DNA of 5,531 bases, taken from Pseudomonadota bacterium. GTDB lineage: Bacteria > Pseudomonadota > Alphaproteobacteria > Rhizobiales > Rhizobiaceae. Shown piece after piece: positions 1 to 4,798 of this stretch. The stretch spans positions 1-5,531 of the forward strand of contig JAEZHO010000035.1 in NCBI GenBank assembly GCA_023416545.1, given 5' to 3'. The notes under the pieces are model-generated. The model did not search any database. It was not told the DNA's origin and saw only the letters and a program-made list of their open reading frames with translations. The position numbers and the translations under genes are program-made. Numbering within the stretch: position 1 is the first letter of the stretch; each line of letters opens with the position of its first letter.

Positions 1-1386
1 CGGCCTTGCGGTCCGCACCAGCTTGTCGCCGAGCGAGCGGCGCGCATTGTGGATGCCCATCACCTGGAGGTCCTTGCCGAAGGGATTTCCCATCTGCAGG
101 TCGCGCGCAACGATCTGCCGCTCGATCGCCTCGCGGTCCAGGAGATCGTTGCCGGCGACCCGGTTCATGCCGCGAACGAGGTCGTCGAGGTTCTGCGCGA
201 CGACGAAGTCCGCTCCGTTCTCCTTGAAGGCCTCGACCGGTCCCGTGGCGCGACGGCCGACGGCGCGTCTCGCGGTCAGCCGCCAGTCGCGCCCGGTCAG
301 GTCCCGGTTCTGTTCGGAACCGGAAAGCGCGAATTCCTTGCGGATGATCGACTGGTTGAGGACGAACCAGGAATAGTCATGACCGGTGGAGAGGATATGC
401 TCCAGCGTCCCGAGCGTATCGTTGCCGGGGAAGAAGGGGGCGGGCAGGCGCCTGCCCGTCGCATCGAACCAGAGGGAGGAGGGGCCGGGCAGGATGCGGA
501 TGCCGTGGTTTTCCCAGACCGGGTTCCAGTTTTGCAGCCCCTCGGTGTAGTGCCACATGCGGTCGCGGTTGATCAGCCGCCCGCCGGCCGCTTCGGTGAT
601 CGCCAGCATGCGCCCGTCGACATGTTTCGGGACGCCCGAGACCATGCTCTTCGGTGCCGGGCCGAGCCGCGCGGGCCAGTTTTTCCGCACGAGTTCATGA
701 TCGCCGCCGATCCCGCCCGACGCGACGATCACAACCGGCGCGGAGAGCTCGAAATCGCCGGTGGCGACCCGGGAGGTTTCCGCCCCGCGTGCCGCGGTGC
801 TCGGCTCCAGGACCTGTCCGGCCACTCCGGTCGCCGCGCCATTGGTAAGGACCAGCCGGTCGACTCGGTGGCGCCAGAGAAAGCGGATACGTCCCGCAGT
901 GACGGCCTCGCGGGCGCGGCGTTCGAAGGGTTCGACGACGCCGGGGCCGGTTCCCCAGGTGATGTGGAAGCGGGGGACGGAATTGCCGTGCGACATGGCG
1001 GACCAGCCGCCGCGCTCCGCCCAGCCGACCACCGGGAAGATGCGGTGGCCCATGGCGCGCAACCAGTCCCGCTTCTCCGAGGCGGCGAAGGCAAGATAGG
1101 CCTCGGCCCAGGCGCGCGGCCAGTAGTCCTCCGGACGGTCGAAGGCCGCCGAACCGAACCAGTCCTCGCGGGCAAGCTCGAAGCTGTCGCGGATGCCCAT
1201 GCGGCGCTGTTCGGGCGAATCGACGAGGAAGAGGCCGCCGAGCGACCAGAACGCCTGGGCGCCGAGGTTCTGCTCCGGCTCCTGGTCGACAACCGCGACG
1301 CGCTTGCCGGCGTCCGCCAACTCCGACGCCGCCACGAGGCCGGAAAGTCCCGCTCCCACGACGATCGCATCATATGCGTCGCTCAT
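1..1386 (-). CDS. FAD-binding dehydrogenase (fumarate reductase/KstD-like flavoprotein), 3' end cut by window edge
   Basis: The gene reads without a stop from an ATG at 1386 to the window edge, giving 462 residues. Relatives are roughly 550 long, so about 90 C-terminal residues are probably missing. Residues 8-16 (IVVGAGLSG) form the Rossmann dinucleotide motif GxGxxG that binds the ADP part of FAD, and the acidic end of the second strand follows at VVD (residues 31-33). The segments AFWSLGGLFLVDSPEQRR (45-62), SHGNSVPRF (132-140), VIVASGGIGGDHELVRKNWP (219-238) and FALSGSEQN (352-360) match, from memory, the family annotated as 'putative FAD-binding dehydrogenase', related to 3-ketosteroid dehydrogenases and fumarate reductase flavoproteins. 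Its substrate is not known and cannot be read from the sequence. There is no signal peptide, so it is probably cytoplasmic. The start is fixed by a strong ribosome binding site (GGAGGGAGG, 1391-1399). It follows cheW on the same strand, but a terminator lies between them, so it is probably transcribed separately. Confidence 0.9.
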   Translation of the reverse strand, partial: MSDAYDAIVVGAGLSGLVAASELADAGKRVAVVDQEPEQNLGAQAFWSLGGLFLVDSPEQRRMGIRDSFELAREDWFGSAAFDRPEDYWPRAWAEAYLAFAASEKRDWLRAMGHRIFPVVGWAERGGWSAMSHGNSVPRFHITWGTGPGVVEPFERRAREAVTAGRIRFLWRHRVDRLVLTNGAATGVAGQVLEPSTAARGAETSRVATGDFELSAPVVIVASGGIGGDHELVRKNWPARLGPAPKSMVSGVPKHVDGRMLAITEAAGGRLINRDRMWHYTEGLQNWNPVWENHGIRILPGPSSLWFDATGRRLPAPFFPGNDTLGTLEHILSTGHDYSWFVLNQSIIRKEFALSGSEQNRDLTGRDWRLTARRAVGRRATGPVEAFKENGADFVVAQNLDDLVRGMNRVAGNDLLDREAIERQIVARDLQMGNPFGKDLQVMGIHNARRSLGDKLVRTARP

Positions 1387-1441
1387 TCTTCCTCCCTCCG
1401 TGTTTCTTTTTGCAGCGCGTCTTGCGGCGCCGTCTTCCGGC

Positions 1442-1471
1442 AAAGAGAAACGGCCGGACGGCGGAAGTCAA
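1442..1471 (-). promoter_or_regulatory. Candidate sigma-70-type promoter of the FAD dehydrogenase gene
   Basis: On the minus strand TTGACT (1471-1466) matches five of six bases of the -35 consensus TTGACA. After an 18-base spacer comes CTCTTT (1447-1442), which agrees at four of six positions with the CTATAT-like -10 element common in rhizobia. This would give a leader of about 50 nt before the ATG at 1386. It lies downstream of the cheW terminator, as a separate transcription unit would need. The -10 match is weak and nothing confirms it. Confidence 0.35.
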
Positions 1472-1490
1472 CATGGGCGGGGAGGCGCCC

Positions 1491-1519
1491 GAAACGGAAA
1501 GAGCCCGCAGCGCGGGCTC
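1491..1519 (-). terminator. Rho-independent terminator downstream of cheW
   Basis: A perfect 8-bp inverted repeat, GAGCCCGC / GCGGGCTC with a 3-nt loop, occupies 1501-1519. Read on the minus strand it is followed by TTTCCGTTTC (1500-1491), a U-rich though interrupted tail. It begins 30 nt after the cheW stop codon. It separates cheW from the FAD dehydrogenase gene. Confidence 0.75.
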
Positions 1520-1549
1520 CTTCGAACGGTGTTTCCGGCAATGGCCGGA

Positions 1550-2017
1550 TCAGGCGGCTTCGCGCGTCAGTTCGTCGGCGATGACCGTGTCGAGGTTGAG
1601 GAAGCAGACCATGGTCTTTTCCAGCGCGACGATGCCGCGGCAGAAGGCGCGCTGGGCTTCCGGAATGATTTCCGGCGCCGGCTGCAGGTCTTCCGAGCGG
1701 ATCGTCATCATGTCGGACACCTGCTCGACCAGGAGGCCGACCAGCTTGCCGGCGATATCGGTGACGATGATGGCGGAGCGCTCGGACGGCTCGGTCATCT
1801 TCATGCCGAGACGGCAGGCCATGTCGATGACGGGGATGACGGCGCCGCGCAGGTTGATGAGGCCCAGAACATAGGGCGGCGTGTGCGGCATCGGCGTCAC
1901 CGGCGCCCAGCCGCGGATTTCGCGGATCGCCATGATGTCGATGCAGAATTCCTGGTCTCCCAGATGGAAGGAGACGATTTCGAGATAGGCTCCCGATTGC
2001 TTGATGGCGTTGCTCAT
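1550..2017 (-). CDS. cheW: CheW chemotaxis coupling protein
   Basis: This is a 155-residue single-domain CheW protein, the usual length for the family. CheW is a cytoplasmic adaptor that links methyl-accepting chemoreceptors to the kinase CheA in polar signalling arrays. The domain covers almost the whole protein: an N-terminal beta segment (EIVSFHLGDQEFCIDIMAIREI, split as residues 13-22 and 23-34), the hallmark loop VLGLINLRGAVIPVIDM at 50-66 containing the conserved NLRG that contacts CheA and receptors, and a second beta barrel with VGLLVEQVSDM at 93-103. The C-terminal strand ends with FLNLDTVI. The ATG at 2017 has a ribosome binding site GGGAG at 2024-2028. No other che or flagellar gene is visible nearby, so this looks like a stand-alone cheW outside the main che operon. 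It is divergent from the gene at 2311, and a terminator follows it. Confidence 0.96.
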   Translation of the reverse strand: MSNAIKQSGAYLEIVSFHLGDQEFCIDIMAIREIRGWAPVTPMPHTPPYVLGLINLRGAVIPVIDMACRLGMKMTEPSERSAIIVTDIAGKLVGLLVEQVSDMMTIRSEDLQPAPEIIPEAQRAFCRGIVALEKTMVCFLNLDTVIADELTREAA

Positions 2018-2079
2018 TCTTTTCTCCCACCTGCCAATGGGCTCGCGACGCGGGCGCGGGCGCTGCCATTCAGGCTGCC

Positions 2080-2259
2080 ATGGATTGTCTGGATATCGAT
2101 GCGGAAGCGCGAGAACATCTCGATGACATCATGTCGGCGTGGCTCGTCCGCGTTCCGGGCCGGGAGGCCGCGGTTGCGCTTCGCGAATCCACCTTCGCAC
2201 CGGAAGCATGCCCGCCAGACGTTAAGCTTCCGCTAATGCCGGCGGAGTTGGAGCCATAG
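2080..2259 (+). CDS. Doubtful small ORF of 59 codons in the cheW upstream region
   Basis: An open frame runs from ATG 2080 to TAG 2257-2259. The product would be acidic at its start (MDCLDIDAEAREHLDDIM) and proline-rich at its end, with no membrane segment and no motif that I recognise. Codon third positions are moderately GC-rich, which fits coding, but only a poor CAGG stands where a ribosome binding site should be. The last codons also overlap a CtrA-like sequence at 2222-2236. It lies on the same strand as, and 51 nt before, the 52-residue membrane protein gene. It could equally be non-coding leader DNA between two divergent genes; conservation in relatives would decide. Confidence 0.22.
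   Translation: MDCLDIDAEAREHLDDIMSAWLVRVPGREAAVALRESTFAPEACPPDVKLPLMPAELEP
2222..2236. promoter_or_regulatory. CtrA-like binding site (TTAA-N7-CTAA)
   Basis: The sequence TTAAGCTTCCGCTAA has the TTAA-N7-TTAA spacing of the CtrA response-regulator box, with one mismatch (C for T) in the right half on this strand. Read on the minus strand it is TTAG-N7-TTAAC. It lies about 205 nt upstream of cheW and 75 nt upstream of the gene at 2311. CtrA controls motility and chemotaxis genes in many alphaproteobacteria, so the location is sensible, but the match is imperfect and could be chance. Confidence 0.3.
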
Positions 2260-2310
2260 TCCCCGAGGGGGCTCTTCCAGCGCGGTCCGATAGCGAGTAA
2301 GGTGACGGCC

Positions 2311-2469
2311 ATGGACATGACGGCAACCGCATCGCATCGCCTGCCTCTCGTCGCGCTTGCCGTACTGGCCGGCGCGGGGCTCAGCGCCGCGGCCTTCTAC
2401 GGCTGGATGCGCTATGGCTCGGACATGCTGGTCACACTTGCCGAGACCGGCCTTTCGGGCTGCCTTTGA
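2311..2469 (+). CDS. Small single-span membrane protein, 52 residues
   Basis: The protein begins MDMTATASHR, then has a hydrophobic alanine/leucine-rich segment at about residues 11-30 (LPLVALAVLAGAGLSAAAFY), followed by a short tail GWMRYGSDMLVTLAETGLSGCL. One transmembrane helix with a positively charged N-terminus (His9, Arg10) suggests that the N-terminus is inside and the tail is in the periplasm. The single Cys51 sits next to the C-terminus. The start at 2311 is supported by AAGGTGA at 2299-2305; Met3 at 2317 is an alternative with poorer spacing. The gene lies 120 nt before the Sco gene on the same strand. I recall similar short membrane ORFs ending in a WC[FL]- or GCL-like tail in rhizobia, but no function is known to me. 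A role near respiratory assembly is only a guess from the neighbour. Confidence 0.7.
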   Translation: MDMTATASHRLPLVALAVLAGAGLSAAAFYGWMRYGSDMLVTLAETGLSGCL

Positions 2470-2589
2470 ACCTCACCGGGCTTTGAGACAAATCAGCGCG
2501 CACGCGAGCGCGAGGCGCTATTGAATTGCGGCTGGGCTGCCTTTCGCCTATGGACGAAGGCCTGCTGCAGGGAATGAAGAGAGAAAGAC

Positions 2590-3189
2590 ATGAAAACGCT
2601 GCGCATCGTTCTCTGGGCTGCCGTGGTCGTGCTGGGCGGGGTCCTCGCATGGCTGACACTGGAGGTGACCCGGAGCAAGGAGCAGATCGCCGAAGCGCCC
2701 TTCGGCGTGCCGTTCCAGCTCGTGGCGCAGGACGGCCAGCCGATCACCGAACAGGCGTTCCGCCAGAAGCCGACCGCCTTGTTCTTCGGCTTCACGCATT
2801 GCCCGGAAGTATGCCCCACGACGCTCTATGAGCTGAACGGCTGGATGCATCAGGTCGATCCGGACGGCACCAGGCTTGCCGGCTATTTCGTCACCGTCGA
2901 TCCCGAGCGCGATCCGCCGGAGATGCTCGGCCAGTACATTTCCAACGTGACCGATCGCGTCATCGGGATTTCCGGAGCGCCGGAAAAGGTCGCCGAGATG
3001 GCCAAGGGCTTCAAGGTCTACTTCAAGAAGGTGCCGCTCGACGAGAAGAACCCCGACGGCGACTACACGATGGACCATACCGCCTCCGTCTTCCTCCTCG
3101 ACAAGGACGGCCGCTTCGCCGGCACCATCTCCTACGGCGAAAATCCCGATGTCGCCGTCAAGAAGCTCGAAAACCTCATCAATGGCTGA
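2590..3189 (+). CDS. Sco1/SenC/PrrC family copper chaperone for cytochrome c oxidase
   Basis: The 199-residue length is typical for bacterial Sco proteins. A single N-terminal membrane anchor at about residues 5-23 (RIVLWAAVVVLGGVLAWLT) places the thioredoxin-fold domain in the periplasm. The copper-binding cysteines are in FGFTHCPEVCPTTL (C71 and C75, CxxxC), and the third ligand is H163 in MDHTASVFLLDKDG. VTVDPERDPPEML (101-113) is the family's conserved loop. Sco proteins deliver copper to, or reduce, the CuA centre of cytochrome oxidase subunit II. All three metal ligands are present, so it should be functional. The start at 2590 is preceded by a purine-rich AAGAGAGAAAG; no other start fits the membrane anchor. 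It is in line with the 52-residue membrane protein upstream and prmA 89 nt downstream, so the three may be read together, although no promoter stands out. Confidence 0.95.
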   Translation: MKTLRIVLWAAVVVLGGVLAWLTLEVTRSKEQIAEAPFGVPFQLVAQDGQPITEQAFRQKPTALFFGFTHCPEVCPTTLYELNGWMHQVDPDGTRLAGYFVTVDPERDPPEMLGQYISNVTDRVIGISGAPEKVAEMAKGFKVYFKKVPLDEKNPDGDYTMDHTASVFLLDKDGRFAGTISYGENPDVAVKKLENLING

Positions 3190-3278
3190 TCGATACCGGT
3201 CTGGGCTTGCCGGTTGAAGGAGCAGGGCCTTTGTGGCATCCGTCCCTCTAACCGCAACCGTCCGAAAGAGCCGCCCCC

Positions 3279-4160
3279 TTGAGCGAGATCCGCCTCTACG
3301 TCACCACGAACGAGAAGGATGCACCGCGCGTCCTCGATATCCTGTCCGAGGTCTTCGGCGAGGAAGACTACGCCATCGCGACCACGGAAGTGGACGAGAA
3401 GCGGGACCTCTGGGAGGCGTCGGTCTACATGATGGCCGACGAGGAGGAGGTGGTCCGGCAGCGCATGTCGGACGGACTGGCGCATGCCTTTCCCGGCTCG
3501 CCGATCCTGATGGAGGTCATTCCCGACGTGGACTGGATCGCGAGGTCGCTCGAGGGGCTGAAGCCGGTCCGGGCGGGGCGCTTCCTCGTTCACGGATCGC
3601 ATGATCGCGGCAAGGTGCGCCCCAACGACGTCTCGATCGAGATCGATGCCGGCCAGGCCTTCGGGACCGGGCACCACGGAACCACCGCCGGTTGCCTGGA
3701 AATGATCGATGCCGTCGCCCGGGCACGGCCGATCCGCAACGCACTCGATCTCGGCACCGGCAGCGGCGTGCTGGCAATCGGGCTGAGGAAGATCCGCAAC
3801 ATTCCGATCCTCGCGACCGACATCGATCCGGTCGCCGTACGCGTCGCGCGGGAAAACGTCCGGCGCAACGGCATCGCCTCCGGCCTGCGGCTGGTCACGG
3901 CGCCGGGCTTCCATTCGCCCGCCTTCGGGCAGGAAGGCCCCTTCGACCTGATCATCGCCAATATCCTCGCCCGGCCGCTGATGCGGATGGCTCCGCAACT
4001 TGCGGCTAACCTTGCGCCCGGCGGGTCGGTGATCCTGTCGGGCATCCTTGCCGAGCAGCGGTGGAAGGTGCTGGCCGCCTATAACGCGGTTCACCTGCGG
4101 CATGTCCGCACGCTGTGGCGTAACGGCTGGGTGACGATCCATCTGAAGCACGGGCAATAG
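3279..4160 (+). CDS. prmA: Ribosomal protein L11 methyltransferase PrmA, TTG start
   Basis: PrmA uses S-adenosylmethionine to trimethylate lysines and the N-terminus of ribosomal protein L11 in the cytoplasm. The 293 residues match the usual length. An N-terminal L11-recognition domain (about 1-95) is followed by the linker and the motif IEIDAGQAFGTGHHGTT (120-136), which is diagnostic of PrmA. Next come SAM motif I (LDLGTGSGVLAIG, 156-168), the acidic ribose-binding region (ATDIDPVAV, 179-187) and the motif IV equivalent FDLIIANILARPL (222-234). The start must be the TTG at 3279: the frame is closed by TAA at 3249-3251, no ATG or GTG lies between, and the next ATG would remove about 50 residues. 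GAAAGAG (3264-3270) provides the ribosome binding site with 8-nt spacing. The protein then begins MSEIRLYVTTNE, as I recall for other rhizobial PrmA proteins. It converges with the DUF1127 unit. Confidence 0.96.
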   Translation: MSEIRLYVTTNEKDAPRVLDILSEVFGEEDYAIATTEVDEKRDLWEASVYMMADEEEVVRQRMSDGLAHAFPGSPILMEVIPDVDWIARSLEGLKPVRAGRFLVHGSHDRGKVRPNDVSIEIDAGQAFGTGHHGTTAGCLEMIDAVARARPIRNALDLGTGSGVLAIGLRKIRNIPILATDIDPVAVRVARENVRRNGIASGLRLVTAPGFHSPAFGQEGPFDLIIANILARPLMRMAPQLAANLAPGGSVILSGILAEQRWKVLAAYNAVHLRHVRTLWRNGWVTIHLKHGQ

Positions 4161-4220
4161 TATTTTTGCGATGCAGCATTGCGTATGCCGCAGGGCTGAC
4201 CTCTTCGAAGTACCGGGACA

Positions 4221-4252
4221 AGAAAAAAGGCGGCGCCTGAGGGCACCGCCTT
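4221..4252 (-). terminator. Strong rho-independent terminator ending the DUF1127/sRNA unit
   Basis: On the minus strand the hairpin 4252-4227 has the arms AAGGCGGUGCC and GGCGCCGCCUU around a CUCA loop. That makes an 11-bp stem with a single U-G wobble, followed by UUUUUUCUU (4228-4221 region). On the plus strand the wobble becomes a C-A mismatch and no T-tract follows. The terminator is therefore built for the minus-strand transcript, though it may also slow readthrough from prmA. Confidence 0.88.
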
Positions 4253-4276
4253 CTAGACCAGGTTTTCGCTGATCTT

Positions 4277-4310
4277 GCCCGCGAGCCGGGGAGGAACGGC
4301 TCAAGCGGGC
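4277..4310 (-). repeat. Hairpin 2 of the cuckoo-type RNA, loop UUCCUCCC
   Basis: Minus-strand arms are GCCCGC-UU-GAGCCG (4310-4297) and CGGCUC-GCGGGC (4288-4277), giving twelve perfect pairs interrupted by a two-base UU bulge. The 8-nt loop is UUCCUCCC (4296-4289). It shares the UUCCUCC start of hairpin 1's loop although the stems are unrelated in sequence. Conserved loops on different stems suggest that the loops are the functional part. Confidence 0.85.
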
Positions 4311-4327
4311 TGGTTCGCATTCTGAAA

Positions 4328-4365
4328 CCCGGGACGGGGGGAGGGAGGAGGAAAACCCGTCCGGG
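4328..4365 (-). repeat. Hairpin 1 of the cuckoo-type RNA, loop with CCUCCUCCC
   Basis: Minus-strand arms are CCCGGACGGG (4365-4356) and CCCGUCCCGGG (4338-4328), giving ten pairs with one bulged C. The 17-nt loop (4355-4339) is pyrimidine-only and reads UUUUCCUCCUCCCUCCC. CCUCCUCCC itself lies at 4351-4343. The plus-strand version would show purines resembling a ribosome binding site, so the anti-Shine-Dalgarno reading holds only for the minus-strand transcript. Confidence 0.85.
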
Positions 4366-4371
4366 CCGTGA

Positions 4372-4545
4372 TCAGAATACGAAGCCGGTCGCGCCCTTGC
4401 GGCGCAGCTCTTCGCGGCTGGTGCCCATGCTTTTCAGCGTCTGGTCGTCCAGGTTGAGAAGAACGTTGTTGACGTAGCGGCTGGCCTGACGCTCGCGCGC
4501 TGCGACCACGCGTTCGAAGGCAGTGCGGAAGATTGAGTTGGCCAT
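4372..4545 (-). CDS. DUF1127 small protein (YjiS/CcaF1-like), 57 residues
   Basis: The protein is basic and starts MANSIFRTAFERVVAARERQ, an arginine-rich amphipathic helix. Its C-terminal half has the DUF1127 pattern LDDQTLKSMGTSREELRRKG (31-50), matching the family's L-D-D-x-x-L-x-x-x-G-x-x-R-x-x-L. Family members are very short, arginine-rich proteins. CcaF1 of Rhodobacter is an RNA-binding member involved in sRNA maturation and RNA turnover, and rhizobial members have been linked to stress and phosphate or carbon metabolism. The ATG at 4545 is chosen because AAAGGA precedes it with 8-nt spacing; the frame stays open to an ATG at 4662, but that extension reads like intergenic DNA and contains the promoter-like sequence. 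The tandem anti-Shine-Dalgarno hairpins start 6 nt past its stop, so the mRNA likely doubles as an sRNA precursor. An RNA-binding role here is inferred from this context. Confidence 0.88.
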   Translation of the reverse strand: MANSIFRTAFERVVAARERQASRYVNNVLLNLDDQTLKSMGTSREELRRKGATGFVF

Positions 4546-4597
4546 TTTCGAAATCCTTTCATCGCGGGCGGTGTTCGTTGCCCGTTCGATGATTGAT

Positions 4598-4603
4598 ATA
4601 TAG
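4598..4603 (-). promoter_or_regulatory. Candidate -10 element for the DUF1127/sRNA unit
   Basis: On the minus strand CTATAT (4603-4598), within the AT-rich run CTATATATC, equals the -10 form common in rhizobia and differs by one base from the CCATAT of RpoH promoters. It would place the start of transcription roughly 45 nt before the DUF1127 ATG. At the right distance upstream I see only ATCACT (4626-4621), a poor -35. The homologous Rhodobacter unit is driven by heat-shock sigma factors RpoHI/RpoHII, but I cannot assign the sigma factor here. Confidence 0.35.
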
Positions 4604-4798
4604 TCGCAATTGTGCGGTGCAGTGATAGGGTTCCGGTCATCGGTGTTATGCGCCCAGCGCATGGGCTGACCGGTCGGTAATCGCCAGCCTTCGGCAGATG
4701 CACAATTGATGGGCGCTTCGTTGCCTGCACTGGCGGGAGAGGTCCCGGGCCGCTAGTATCGCGCCAACTTCAATCAATCATCCTTCCGGAAAGACATC

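Larger units (their letters stand above)
4221..4366 (-). ncRNA. Cuckoo-type sRNA: two hairpins with anti-Shine-Dalgarno loops in the 3' region of the DUF1127 mRNA
   Basis: Reading the minus strand from the DUF1127 stop codon, hairpin 1 begins after 6 nt and hairpin 2 follows after a 17-nt linker. A 24-nt linker then leads to the terminator. Hairpin 1's loop contains exactly CCUCCUCCC and hairpin 2's loop is UUCCUCCC. Both are complementary to ribosome binding sites. This order (small DUF1127 gene, tandem hairpins with CCUCCUCCC loops, terminator) is the known plan of cuckoo RNAs. The best studied are CcsR1-4 of Rhodobacter sphaeroides, which are co-transcribed with the DUF1127 gene ccaF1 and cut out of the mRNA; they act in stress responses. 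By analogy this RNA would be made by processing of the DUF1127 transcript and would repress translation of mRNAs. The structure is seen in the sequence; transcription, processing and targets are inferred. Only one copy of the hairpin pair is present here. Confidence 0.75.

Noticed and set aside
49..1584. Long plus-strand open frame of 511 codons
   Set aside because: It is the complement of the FAD dehydrogenase and runs on past its start; the minus-strand reading has clear family motifs and a strong ribosome binding site, while the plus-strand product is low-complexity and matches nothing I know.
2014..2118. Minus-strand mini-ORF whose TGA overlaps the cheW ATG (ATGA), suggesting translational coupling
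   Set aside because: The only ATG gives 34 residues without a ribosome binding site or any recognisable feature; the overlap is probably chance.
2251..2274. Hairpin GAGCC...GGCTC with inner CCCC/GGGG before the 52-residue gene
   Set aside because: The inner and outer pairings compete for bases, an unpaired ATAGT interrupts the stem, and no T-tract follows, so neither a terminator nor a riboswitch can be supported.
2070..2318. Minus-strand frame of 82 codons upstream of cheW
   Set aside because: Serine-rich, no motif, no ribosome binding site, and overlaps the start of the 52-residue membrane protein gene.
2458..2544. 11-bp direct repeat GGGCTGCCTTT (2458-2468 and 2534-2544) flanking the region before sco
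   Set aside because: Repeats of this length are expected by chance in a window of this size, and one copy lies within coding sequence.
3195..3215. Weak hairpin ACCGG...CCGGT after sco as a terminator
   Set aside because: Only five pairs with a ten-base loop and no T-tract; sco and prmA may be co-transcribed.
3132..4304. Long minus-strand open frame opposite sco and prmA
   Set aside because: It overlaps two well-supported plus-strand genes and its product is arginine/glycine-rich with no family motif; a typical shadow frame in GC-rich DNA.
4630..4634. GGAAC on the minus strand as the -35 of an EcfG (general stress) promoter for the DUF1127 unit
   Set aside because: No CGTT-like -10 is present at the required 16-17 nt spacing.
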